From the NCBI RefSeq assembly GCF_963674925.1, contig NZ_OY771647.1, forward strand, positions 1,627,501-1,691,500: a stretch of 64,000 bases of DNA, read 5' to 3'. The DNA is from an uncultured Draconibacterium sp. (lineage in GTDB: Bacteria > Bacteroidota > Bacteroidia > Bacteroidales > Prolixibacteraceae). Position numbers and translations under genes: made by a program. Positions 49,266 through 58,017 of the stretch are shown in pieces. Numbering within the stretch: the stretch's first letter is position 1; each line of letters starts with the position of its first letter. The notes beneath the pieces are model-generated. The model did no database searches. It was not told the origin of the DNA and was given only the letters and a program-made list of their open reading frames with translations.

Positions 49266-49296
49266 TGAAAACTGAGACTGTTAACTGTCAGCTTTC
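49266..49296 (-). repeat. Stop-codon-proximal dispersed repeat, copy 3
   Basis: On the minus strand, directly after the ccoG stop: GAAAGCTGACAGTTAACAGT, CTCAGTTTTC. GACAGTTAACAGTC is identical to copy 1 at 21530, in the same orientation relative to the upstream gene. Confidence 0.65.
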
Positions 49297-50658
49297 TCAT
49301 GGCCCAACAAAACTGGCTTTATAGGTTTCAATTAATTCATTATTGCTGAAAACACCAAATTCAACTTCTGTTTTGTCACTCGTAACCTCGCTTTTTGGCA
49401 AGAAAAGAATAAATGTCGATTCGTACATATCCTGATCCTTCAAAATTATCGTATTTCCGGCCATTTGAATTTTGCCATCATGAGAGATAACACGCAATTC
49501 AAGCGGAAGTTCGTTGTGTGTTTTATTAACTATTTTAATGTTGTAAACGTTCGATAATGTTGTGTCCTGCTCCTGGTAAAGCAAGCCCGGTGAGCGTAAA
49601 ATAGTTGTTTCCAGTACCGGCCTCGTAAACAGTGTATAAACAAAAAACGAGAAGATAAATAGCAGCACAACCGAATAAGCCCGGTTACGTGTATTCCATA
49701 TTGAATTTTGCTGACCCTTAATTTGGGCTTCAGAAGCATAACGGATTAAACCCGGAGGTTTGCCGGTAACATGCATAATTTTGTTACACTGGTCGATACA
49801 TGCTGTGCAGTTGATACATTCCAGCTGCGAGCCGTTGCGGATATCAATTCCGGTTGGGCACACTGAAATACACTGTTTACAATCGGTACAATCTCCATCG
49901 CCGTGCCCGCCGCGTGGTTCGCCCCGCACATAATCATAAGTAACGGCAATCGATTTCGAGTCGAGTAAAACGCCCTGCATACGTCCGTATGGGCAAAGCA
50001 TTATACAAATTTGTTCGCGTAAAAAGGAATACACCCAATAGAAAAATGCCGAAACAAGCAGCATTATCAAAAAACCTGAAATGTTTTGACTGATCGGTTC
50101 CTGTATCATTTTAATCCAGCTGTCGCTGCCAATAAACCACATCAGAAAAACATTGGTCATGGCAACCGAAATAAGAATGAAAATACCGTGTTTCAGCGTT
50201 TTCTTAAAGATTTTTTTTATGGTCCACGGACTGTTATCCAGTTTATGACGCTCGCGGTAATCGCCTTCAATCAGGTATTCAATTTTGCGAAATACCATCT
50301 CCAGAAATATAGTTTGTGGACAAGTCCATCCGCACCACAGTCGGCCAAAAGTTACCGTAAACAATACCACAAAAAGAACAAACGATAGCATTAAAAGTGC
50401 CAGGATGAAAGTATCCTGCGCCCAAAATATGGCCCCGAAAATGATAAATTTCCGGTGTGCAATATCGAGTAATATCAGTGGATTGCCATTCACCCGAATA
50501 AATGGTACACCAACCCAAAACAACAATAGAAAGTAGCTAACAATGGTTCGCCTGTTAAACCATTTCCCCGAAGGTTTTTTGGCATATATCCATTTTCGTC
50601 CTCCCCGCTCGTTCCAGTTAATGGGGTAGTCTCTGAAGTCGAGTTTTTGATTTGCCAT
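49297..50658 (-). CDS. ccoG: Cytochrome c oxidase accessory protein CcoG (FixG)
   Basis: 453 residues. Five or so membrane helices, the WCGWTCPQTIFLEMVFR segment, two ferredoxin-type [4Fe-4S] groups (CTDCKQCISVCP, CINCTACIDQCNK) and a C-terminal Ig-like domain are all CcoG/FixG features. CcoG is needed for cbb3 assembly, where it reduces copper for insertion. It follows ccoP by 67 bases, inside the cluster. Confidence 0.95.
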   Translation of the reverse strand: MANQKLDFRDYPINWNERGGRKWIYAKKPSGKWFNRRTIVSYFLLLFWVGVPFIRVNGNPLILLDIAHRKFIIFGAIFWAQDTFILALLMLSFVLFVVLFTVTFGRLWCGWTCPQTIFLEMVFRKIEYLIEGDYRERHKLDNSPWTIKKIFKKTLKHGIFILISVAMTNVFLMWFIGSDSWIKMIQEPISQNISGFLIMLLVSAFFYWVYSFLREQICIMLCPYGRMQGVLLDSKSIAVTYDYVRGEPRGGHGDGDCTDCKQCISVCPTGIDIRNGSQLECINCTACIDQCNKIMHVTGKPPGLIRYASEAQIKGQQNSIWNTRNRAYSVVLLFIFSFFVYTLFTRPVLETTILRSPGLLYQEQDTTLSNVYNIKIVNKTHNELPLELRVISHDGKIQMAGNTIILKDQDMYESTFILFLPKSEVTSDKTEVEFGVFSNNELIETYKASFVGP

Positions 50659-50725
50659 ATGTTCAATTTGCAGTTAAAAAAGAAGGGAAACAACGTTTCC
50701 CAACTCTTTTAAAGGTATTTATTTT

Positions 50726-51298
50726 TTACTCACATTTTTCTCCTTGCGGATCTTTGGCATTGGCCGGATTTGTTCCTCTGAGTGACATGATATAACTGGC
50801 CACTTTTTGGATTTTCTCGTCGCTCATTTGTGTTTTATAAGCGGTCATCCCTTTTGCCGGCACCCCATTTTTAATGGTATTAAAAGCACTTTCGAAATCG
50901 CACCCGTGCAGCGTGTAATTATCAGTCAGGTTAGGACCAATCGCATTTCCTTCGCCGTTCATGCCATGGCAGGCCATACATGCCAAATCGGTGTAAATTT
51001 GCTTTCCTTCAGCAAGCGATTCTTCATCGGTAAAAGCTACAAGGTCGTCAGCCGAAAGCGATGCGATCTGGTATTTATCGTCGTGCTGCGCCGATTTTTG
51101 TACATATTCTTCATCCTGCAGATTACCTTCTTTTAACCAGAAATAATAAGCGGCGTAAATAATCGACCAGCCAATGGTGATATAAAATAACATCATAATC
51201 CATCGTGGTGGCGGATTATCCAATTCCAAAATACCATCGTAATCGTGGTCCATCAGGTGCTCATCCTGCTCCAGTATTTGTTTGTTTTTATCTGACAT
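50726..51298 (-). CDS. ccoP: cbb3 oxidase subunit III (CcoP)
   Basis: 190 residues. One membrane helix (WIMMLFYITIGWSIIYAAYYFWL in parts) and a single cytochrome c domain with CMACHGMNGEGNAIGPNLTD. Classical CcoP has two haem c sites; here one is present and the missing one may be supplied by the extra haem domain on the fused CcoNO. It would pass electrons to CcoO. Confidence 0.93.
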   Translation of the reverse strand: MSDKNKQILEQDEHLMDHDYDGILELDNPPPRWIMMLFYITIGWSIIYAAYYFWLKEGNLQDEEYVQKSAQHDDKYQIASLSADDLVAFTDEESLAEGKQIYTDLACMACHGMNGEGNAIGPNLTDNYTLHGCDFESAFNTIKNGVPAKGMTAYKTQMSDEKIQKVASYIMSLRGTNPANAKDPQGEKCE

Positions 51299-51309
51299 AG
51301 CTGTATTTT

Positions 51310-51498
51310 TTAAGTATTGATAGAATTAGAATCGCCATCGATTAGAATAGAATTCTTAATATCTTCCATTTCCTGGTTTGGAATGCGCATGGTGCGGATA
51401 AAGATCACGATAAAAAGAAGCACAAAAATGAGTAATCCGATGATGTAAAAAATCTGGATTCCTTCGATACTTGTTAATAGATTACTTACGATCTTCAT
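51310..51498 (-). CDS. ccoQ: CcoQ-like small membrane protein
   Basis: 62 residues with one central membrane helix (IFYIIGLLIFVLLFIVIFI) followed by a basic and then acidic tail. Position between ccoNO and ccoP and size are those of CcoQ, which stabilises the oxidase. The start overlaps the end of ccoNO by 17 bases. Sequence signals are weak because the family is poorly conserved. Confidence 0.75.
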   Translation of the reverse strand: MKIVSNLLTSIEGIQIFYIIGLLIFVLLFIVIFIRTMRIPNQEMEDIKNSILIDGDSNSINT

Positions 51499-53965
51499 TT
51501 TCCTTGTTTTGTAGTGTTGTTAATACGTAGCTTGTCAACTGCAGAATTTGTTTTTCAGAAAACTGCATTTTATATGGAATCATACCTTTAGCTACATTGC
51601 CTTCAGAAATATCTTTGAAAACCTGTTCCGGCGAATTTCCGTGTAGCCACTCGTCGTCAACCAGATTGGGGAATGTGCCAACTCCTGTTCCGTCTTTTCC
51701 ATGGCAAACCACACAGGTTGATTGAAACATCTTTTCTCCGGCAGCCAGGTCTTCAGCACTTGTTAAAAGCTTAACCTCTTTTTGAGCGGCGGCCTCGGTA
51801 AATGATTCCGAATGGAGTTCAACTTGGGCAACTTCCGGCTGGTCAGAAATGTCTTTTCCCAGTTTATGCATGTAGGCAATCATTGCCACGATTTGCTTTT
51901 TGGCATCGGTTTCAATACCCGATTCTTTCAAGTCAGCAACAATTCCTTCAGCCTGGGCCAGGTAGTCATCAACGGCTTTTTCGTCGTATCCTTCAGGGTA
52001 AGGAACGCCCAGTGTTTGCATCGCCCTGATCTTTTTCGGTGTTTGTGAAAGGTCGGTATTCTTAATCGCCAGCCATGCATAATTCGGCATTATCGATTGT
52101 TCGTTCATTTTCTGCGGATCCATAAAATGGTTGTAGTGCCATGCTGCATTTTTATACATTGGTCCGCCAACTACTCCGGCGCGCGCTAAATCGGGACCGG
52201 TACGTTTCGATCCCCATTGGAACGGATAGTCGTAAACAAACTCGCCAATTTTTGAGTACTCGCCATAACGGTCGGTTTCCCAGCGGAACGGGCGAACCAT
52301 TTGCGAGTGACACACATAACAACCTTCTTTTACATACAGGTCGCGGCCCTCCAGCTCAAGCGGTGTATAAGGTTTCACCGAATCGATAGTTGGTACGTTC
52401 GATTTAATAAATATCATCGGAATAATCTCAACAGCTCCACCAATAGCCAGTGCAAAAAATACCAGGATCGAAAAACGAACGCCTTTTCTTTCCATCCAGC
52501 GGTGTATGGTTTCTTTCATCGGGTTGCGGGCTCCGGCCAATACAAGGGCAGGTGCTTCGGCAGCTTCATCGTTAACAAAACTTCCGGCAGCCATTGTTTT
52601 TGCCAGGTTGAATACCATGATAAGGAATCCAACAAGGAACAGAATTCCGGCAAAAATACGAGCGATGTACATCGGAATCAGCTGTGTTACTGTTTCAAGG
52701 AAGTTCGGATACTGAAGGAAACCTTCGTCGGTGAAGTTTCTCCACATCAACCATTGAGTAACAGCTGCCCAGTAAAGCGGGATGGCATAAATTAAAATTG
52801 CCAGAGTAGACAACCAAAAGTGTGTATTGGCTAATTTCTCAGAGAATAGTTTTGTTTTAAACAACTTTGGCACCAGCCAGTAAAGCATACCAAATACAAG
52901 ACCGCCGTTCCAGCCCATACCACCAATGTGTACGTGAGCGATAGTCCAGTCGGTAAAGTGGGTAATCTGGTTTACTGATTTTAACGACATCATCGGACCT
53001 TCGAAAGTAGACATACCGTAAGCCGTTACTGCCACCACCATAAACTTCAGTGCGGCGCTGTCGCGAACACGGTCCCAGGCACCACGCAGAGTAAGCAAAC
53101 CGTTTATCATACCCCCCCAACTTGGGGCAATCAGCATTATCGAGAAAGTTACACCTAAAGCTTGTGCCCAATCGGGTAAAGCCTGGTATAACAAGTGGTG
53201 TGGCCCTGCCCACATGTATAAAAATATAAGCGACCAAAAGTGAATGATCGACAGTTTGTACGAATAAATCGGACGATTAGCCGCTTTTGGCAGATAATAG
53301 TACATTAGCCCAAGAAACGGAGTTGTAAGGAAAAATGCCACGGCATTGTGTCCGTACCACCACTGAACAACTGCGTCTTGCGCACCTGCATAAATAGAGT
53401 AACTTTTAAACAACGAAACCGGGAGTTCGAATGAGTTTACCACGTGCAACATGGCCACGCCAAGGAAAGTTGCCAGGTACCACCAGATGGCTGCATAAAT
53501 ATGCTGCACACGGCGAACAACAATTGTTCCGATCATGTTCCATCCAAAAACCACCCAAATAATGGTAATCAAAATATCAATAGGCCATTCCAGTTCGGCA
53601 TATTCTTTCGAGGTGGTAAATCCTGCCAGCAGCGTAACGGCTGCCAGAACAATAATAAGTTGCCAGCCCCAAAAGTGGATTTTGCTTAAGGTGTCGCTAA
53701 ACATTCTGGTTTTAAGCAATTTCTGCATGGAGTAATAAACGCCGGCAAAAATGGCATTTCCTACAAATGCAAAAATAATGGCATTGGTATGTAGCGGCCT
53801 CACCCTTCCGAAAGTGGTAAATTCGAGACCAAAGTTGAATACAGGGAAGGCCAGCTGTGCCGCAGCAAGAATACCTACCAGTACGCCAACAACACCCCAA
53901 AGCAGTGTAGCCAGAATAAACAACTTAACTATTTTGTTGTCGTAATTAAATTTTTGATTTTCCAT
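51482..53965 (-). CDS. ccoN: Fused cbb3 oxidase subunits CcoN-CcoO with an extra C-terminal cytochrome c
   Basis: 827 residues. Residues 1-470 are CcoN, a haem-copper oxidase core: low-spin haem His59 (RPLHTNA), CuB/Tyr-type segment WWYGHNAVAFF (His206), His256-His257 and TIAHVHIGG (His344, His346). Residues 490-705 are CcoO, with membrane helix, CYVCH (549-553) and SQMVRPF. Residues 735-827 add a second c-type domain, CVVCHGKDGTG (751-755). The CcoN-CcoO fusion is known in Bacteroidota; the third domain makes a NOP-like chain alongside a separate one-haem CcoP. It reduces oxygen at low concentration. Confidence 0.95.
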   Translation of the reverse strand: MENQKFNYDNKIVKLFILATLLWGVVGVLVGILAAAQLAFPVFNFGLEFTTFGRVRPLHTNAIIFAFVGNAIFAGVYYSMQKLLKTRMFSDTLSKIHFWGWQLIIVLAAVTLLAGFTTSKEYAELEWPIDILITIIWVVFGWNMIGTIVVRRVQHIYAAIWWYLATFLGVAMLHVVNSFELPVSLFKSYSIYAGAQDAVVQWWYGHNAVAFFLTTPFLGLMYYYLPKAANRPIYSYKLSIIHFWSLIFLYMWAGPHHLLYQALPDWAQALGVTFSIMLIAPSWGGMINGLLTLRGAWDRVRDSAALKFMVVAVTAYGMSTFEGPMMSLKSVNQITHFTDWTIAHVHIGGMGWNGGLVFGMLYWLVPKLFKTKLFSEKLANTHFWLSTLAILIYAIPLYWAAVTQWLMWRNFTDEGFLQYPNFLETVTQLIPMYIARIFAGILFLVGFLIMVFNLAKTMAAGSFVNDEAAEAPALVLAGARNPMKETIHRWMERKGVRFSILVFFALAIGGAVEIIPMIFIKSNVPTIDSVKPYTPLELEGRDLYVKEGCYVCHSQMVRPFRWETDRYGEYSKIGEFVYDYPFQWGSKRTGPDLARAGVVGGPMYKNAAWHYNHFMDPQKMNEQSIMPNYAWLAIKNTDLSQTPKKIRAMQTLGVPYPEGYDEKAVDDYLAQAEGIVADLKESGIETDAKKQIVAMIAYMHKLGKDISDQPEVAQVELHSESFTEAAAQKEVKLLTSAEDLAAGEKMFQSTCVVCHGKDGTGVGTFPNLVDDEWLHGNSPEQVFKDISEGNVAKGMIPYKMQFSEKQILQLTSYVLTTLQNKENEDRK

Positions 53966-53976
53966 GAGTTGGATAA

Positions 53977-54168
53977 TTATTTTTTATTATTCTTTTTTTC
54001 TTCATTGGTGTCCGATTCCGATTCCACATCGTCGTCATCAAAAAGCATCCGCATCGATGGAGTTTCGTTATCATCGTATTGCCCCGACCGAACCGACCAG
54101 ATAAATGCGCCCAAAAAAATGAGTGCTACCAGTAAACTTACTCCTATAAGCAGATAAAAAATGTTCAT
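53977..54168 (-). CDS. ccoS: cbb3 oxidase assembly protein CcoS
   Basis: 63 residues. One N-terminal helix (FYLLIGVSLLVALIFLGAFIW in parts), then WSVRSGQYDDNETPSMRML, the CcoS signature. It is needed for cofactor insertion into CcoN. It lies 11 bases before ccoNO and one base after the cytochrome c gene. Confidence 0.93.
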   Translation of the reverse strand: MNIFYLLIGVSLLVALIFLGAFIWSVRSGQYDDNETPSMRMLFDDDDVESESDTNEEKKNNKK

Positions 54169-55044
54169 TTATTGTTTTTTGCCGGCTCTGCTAATCTTAA
54201 AAATCTGAAAAACAACATAGCCAATTGTTCCCCAGGCACCCAAAACAGCTGCCAGGTAAGATAACAACAGCCAAACCTGTACATTTTCGTTAGTCGACCA
54301 AAGCACGTCTTTTTTTATCAACTTTGGAGTTGGTTTTGGCTGTCCTACTTTTGCAGCATCAAGTACAACATCTTCAGTAATAAATCCCTCGCCCAGGTCA
54401 ATAACCAGCGTTACCATTCCCTGTTCGTCGCCAATCAGGCTTTCAGGAATATGATATTCTGCACGTCCTTCTTTATTGGTCAGAACCTGTCCGATGGGAA
54501 GTGTACCAAAAGCTTTTTTTGCGCCAATTGAAATTGGCGTTTCAGCCAATACCACATAATTACTGTCTTTATCCTGGTACTCGGCAAATACTTCTACCTG
54601 TCGTTGTTCTTCATTTACCGAAGCCAAAATCTTAGCCTTTTTTGGTGGTTCTTCTATCAATACCGGTTCGTTCTCCGGATTGAAGTTGCGAATGTAGTTC
54701 ACCAAACGCCAGCGGTCGTCTTCCGAAATAGTGGTTTCGAACTGTGGCATACCGCCGCGGCCGTGTGTGATTTTATAGAATAACTCGCCATCGGTGTTGG
54801 CTTGCATTATGTCGCTGGCAAAATCGGGTGGGTGAGGCACCAATGGTAATCCATTATTTTTGCCCGGATCTCCGTGACACGATTTACAGTCGCGCAAGTA
54901 TATTTCTTTTCCTTTTTTTACGTTGTCGAGATTATATTCCGATGGATTCTGAACACTTTTCTGATCTTCAGGAACCAACCATTCCTGAGCCATTCCCTGC
55001 TGTGCAAGAAAAAATAATGCTACAAATAATAATTTGATCTTCAT
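54169..55044 (-). CDS. Membrane-anchored monohaem cytochrome c of the NrfD module
   Basis: 291 residues. Signal peptide MKIKLLFVALFFLAQQGMAQ, a cytochrome c domain with CKSCHGDPGKNNGLPLVP and the distal Met in RGGMPQFE, then an Ig-like beta domain (about 135-230) and a C-terminal membrane helix (VWLLLSYLAAVLGAWGTIGYV). It is likely the electron exit of the NrfD/FeS module and passes electrons to the cbb3 oxidase encoded next. Start codon lies seven bases after the NrfD gene. Confidence 0.85.
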   Translation of the reverse strand: MKIKLLFVALFFLAQQGMAQEWLVPEDQKSVQNPSEYNLDNVKKGKEIYLRDCKSCHGDPGKNNGLPLVPHPPDFASDIMQANTDGELFYKITHGRGGMPQFETTISEDDRWRLVNYIRNFNPENEPVLIEEPPKKAKILASVNEEQRQVEVFAEYQDKDSNYVVLAETPISIGAKKAFGTLPIGQVLTNKEGRAEYHIPESLIGDEQGMVTLVIDLGEGFITEDVVLDAAKVGQPKPTPKLIKKDVLWSTNENVQVWLLLSYLAAVLGAWGTIGYVVFQIFKISRAGKKQ

Positions 55045-55050
55045 GTTCGT

Positions 55051-56409
55051 CTATTTTTTTGGTTCAGAGAGGATTTCTTTTTCTACACCTTTTTCTTCAG
55101 CATATTCCCAAATGGTAATTACCGGGAACATTTTTGCCAGAACAGTAATAATAAGCAGCGCAGCTGCAAACGAGAAAATGGTAATCATTATCTCGATACT
55201 TGTTGGTGAGTAATGTTTAAAATAATCAGGAACATTTTGTACCGGCAAAAACGGGTGCTCCATTGTAGGAATTACAATAATGTAACGTTTTAACCACGAT
55301 GCAATGAGTACGAAAACTGATATAATTGTTAATGGTAACGGTTTTCTGAAGAATTTAAAAAGCATTAGGAATATCGGTAAAATCAAACCTGTCATTTGTG
55401 TCCACCAAAACATGGGAGCAAAACTTCCCACAAAAAGGTTGCGCAGGTGAATTCCTTCAGCGGTTTTCATTTTATAAGCAGGTACCCAAAATTCGTTGAT
55501 GTTAAAATAAAGGTAAACCAGGCAAACAAAAACCAGCAGTTTCCCCATGTAATCGAAATGCAGATCTTCAAAATATTCGCCTAAACGGTAACGAACGCGA
55601 TAGGCGTACATTAATATTACTACTGCTGCGGCACCGGCAACAAATGCACCAGCCACAAAGTAAGGCCCAAAAATGGTGGTATCCCAACCCGAACGCAAGG
55701 TGGCTGCAAACAACCACGATGTTACGGTGTGGATGGATAAACCTACCGGAATGATGAGAATCATAAGAATACGCATGGCATGGTATACCAGCTTGTATTG
55801 TTCGGCATTTCCGTTCCAGCCAAGCGCCATTATTTTATATATCTTCATTTTCCAGGCGGGAATATCATCACCACCCCTGTCGCGAATTAATGCCAGGTCG
55901 GGGATGAGCGGAATATAATAAAGCAATACCGAAATGGTAAGGTAGGTAGTAACTACAGTTACGTCCCAGATAATTGGCGAGGCAAAACGTCCGTGTAAAA
56001 ATACATTAAGAAAACGGTCGGGGCGCCCCATGTCGTTTACAATAATAATACCTGCTAAAGCTACTCCGGCAATTGCCACCTGCTCCGCAACACGCGAAAT
56101 GGGGTGCGACCACTTTATTTTTAACAAGTGTAATGAAGAGCTTATTAAAAACCCGATTAGGCTAATGGCCACAAAAAATACAAAGTTGGCAATGTACATT
56201 CCCCACGAAACATAATCGCGCATTCCGGTAACACCCAGTCCGTCGCGAATTTGTATTCCCCAGCCCCACAGTCCAACGCCGGCAAACATGATGAGTATGA
56301 AATACCAAAAATTCGTGAGCTCGTCGCGTTTTACAATCGAGCGGGTGAGGTCGAAAGTTATTTTATCCAATAATTTCCGGGCTTCTTCCGGCGATTTTGT
56401 TTTTTCCAT
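55051..56409 (-). CDS. NrfD-family quinol-binding membrane protein
   Basis: 452 residues with about ten membrane helices, similar to the larger NrfD type (ActC, HmeB, DsrP-like) rather than the eight-helix PsrC type at 20031. The start LTNFWYFILIMFAGVGLWGWG and YVSWGMYIANFVFFVAIS are family patterns. It should oxidise menaquinol and hand electrons to the FeS and cytochrome c partners. Middle gene of the three-gene module ahead of the cbb3 cluster. Confidence 0.88.
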   Translation of the reverse strand: MEKTKSPEEARKLLDKITFDLTRSIVKRDELTNFWYFILIMFAGVGLWGWGIQIRDGLGVTGMRDYVSWGMYIANFVFFVAISLIGFLISSSLHLLKIKWSHPISRVAEQVAIAGVALAGIIIVNDMGRPDRFLNVFLHGRFASPIIWDVTVVTTYLTISVLLYYIPLIPDLALIRDRGGDDIPAWKMKIYKIMALGWNGNAEQYKLVYHAMRILMILIIPVGLSIHTVTSWLFAATLRSGWDTTIFGPYFVAGAFVAGAAAVVILMYAYRVRYRLGEYFEDLHFDYMGKLLVFVCLVYLYFNINEFWVPAYKMKTAEGIHLRNLFVGSFAPMFWWTQMTGLILPIFLMLFKFFRKPLPLTIISVFVLIASWLKRYIIVIPTMEHPFLPVQNVPDYFKHYSPTSIEIMITIFSFAAALLIITVLAKMFPVITIWEYAEEKGVEKEILSEPKK

Positions 56410-56428
56410 CGTTTAAAGTTTAGTCGGT

Positions 56429-57346
56429 TTATGAGTGGTGATCTTCAATTTCGCCCTGAAACGGGAAAGCCCTGTCTTTTGGAGGCAGGTAATAAACACG
56501 AGGTTTGGTACCCAGCTCAGGCATTAAAGTATAAGCTGCATTGTCTCTTACTAACTTGCTAAAGCTAACCGTTTCGTGTGTAGTTCCGTTTGTAACCGCA
56601 TCTTCGTTTTGGTCGCCAAACCAGTAAACTCCGTTGGGGCACGACGAAACACAAGTTGGTAGTTTCCCGTCGCGTAAACGGTCGGCACTAAATAAACATT
56701 TTGAGATAGTACCTTTTTTCTGCGGAACGTTGGCTTCTATATTATAAGTAACACCTTCGTATTTTTCCGCATCGCGTGGCTCGAACCAGTTGAAAACCCT
56801 TGCCGAATACGGACATGCAGCAATACAGAAACGACAGCCGATACAGCGCTCATTATCAATAAGAACAATGCCGTCTTCGCGTTTAAACGTTGCGTTAACC
56901 GGACATACTTTTGTACATGGCGGGTTATCGCAATGCTGACACGGTTTTGGCATGTAATACGGAGCGGTGTCTTCAGCATCCTGCATTTGTAATACATTAA
57001 TATGGTGTTGCTCCGGACGCAACTGGTGGTGTTTCTGACAGCCTTTCATACACTCGCGTGCATTCCGGCATTTCGATAAATCGATAACCATCACAAATTT
57101 GCGGCCTGGTAAGCCCTTTCTTCCCCGCTTTTGCTGCTCTGTGAGGTTCGGCATATCAGCAGGTTTAAGCTGTGCTTTGTTCACTTCAACAAGTTCTCCG
57201 CTCGATGTAAGCAGCTTAATTGTATCTCCCGAGGCGGTCTCTACCTGGTTGCATGAACTTAAAAGACTGGAGCCTCCAACCAGGCCGGCTGCACCAACCG
57301 ACACACCCAACTTTTTCACGAAACTTCTGCGTGATTTATTTTCCAT
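56429..57346 (-). CDS. Exported four-cluster Fe-S protein of the NrfD module
   Basis: 305 residues. The start SRRSFVKKLGVSVGAAGLVG is a twin-arginine signal, followed by a lipobox-like LSSC (Cys32). The cluster groups are CRNARECMKGC (Cys93, Cys99, Cys103, with Ala96 where a fourth Cys would be), CQHCDNPPCTKVCP, CIGCRFCIAACP and CLFSADRLRDGKLPTCVSSCP in parts. So one cluster has only three cysteines. It is periplasmic and would link NrfD to cytochrome c. First gene of the minus-strand respiratory string. Confidence 0.9.
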   Translation of the reverse strand: MENKSRRSFVKKLGVSVGAAGLVGGSSLLSSCNQVETASGDTIKLLTSSGELVEVNKAQLKPADMPNLTEQQKRGRKGLPGRKFVMVIDLSKCRNARECMKGCQKHHQLRPEQHHINVLQMQDAEDTAPYYMPKPCQHCDNPPCTKVCPVNATFKREDGIVLIDNERCIGCRFCIAACPYSARVFNWFEPRDAEKYEGVTYNIEANVPQKKGTISKCLFSADRLRDGKLPTCVSSCPNGVYWFGDQNEDAVTNGTTHETVSFSKLVRDNAAYTLMPELGTKPRVYYLPPKDRAFPFQGEIEDHHS

Positions 57347-58017
57347 AAACTGACATTTTTTTTAGAACTATAGTGCTGAAATCAATGCTTATTTCAGCTA
57401 AATTTAGTTTCACAACCTTACGAATTTATAAAATAAGCACAAAGCTACAAACTATTTGTGGGCTGTGTTAAATAAAAGACAAAAATGACTTTAAATGTTA
57501 GAAGTGAGTAAGTTACAGTGTTTTTATCTGTTTGTGAAATTTTATTTTTGCTTTAATAACTTGATCTCTGATGAGATAGGTTTTTGAGCCCAAAAAAATA
57601 TTTTTTTCAGGTGAACAAATACATTTTCATGTTGTTTATAAAGGATTTTTTGAAGGACTGAACCTGATAGAAATGTAACTAAAATCACATATAAATGTGT
57701 TGTAAAACATATTTATAAATAAGCCTTCGCTGCTTGACAAGTGGCATAAAATTACAGGATTCCCTGAAAATTCAAGCCTTTAAATGTAATTATCTTCAGC
57801 TAAAAAATTACCCTAAAAAAGGCAATTGATAAAAAAATAAAAGAAACTGATTCTTTACATAAACATTATCAGGCTTTTGTGGTTTTAAGATATTAAAAAG
57901 GTAAAAAGGTATTATTGTGTTTCGCTGTAAACAGGGGTTTGTAAAACTTAAAAACGATAATAACGTACTACTCATTTAAAAACTAAATAAACCTTGCCGT
58001 GTATTGATCTGGCTTCT
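57347..58017. other. Long divergent intergenic region (671 bases)
   Basis: A+T-rich region between the cbb3/NrfD string (minus) and the SCO/caa3 operon (plus). Both must be transcribed from here. A CACAT-n4-ATGTG inverted repeat (57686-57699) is the only symmetrical site I can point to; a clear TAnnTTTG promoter with a good -33 was not found. No gene or structured RNA seen. The length suggests regulated expression of the two oxidases. Confidence 0.5.
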
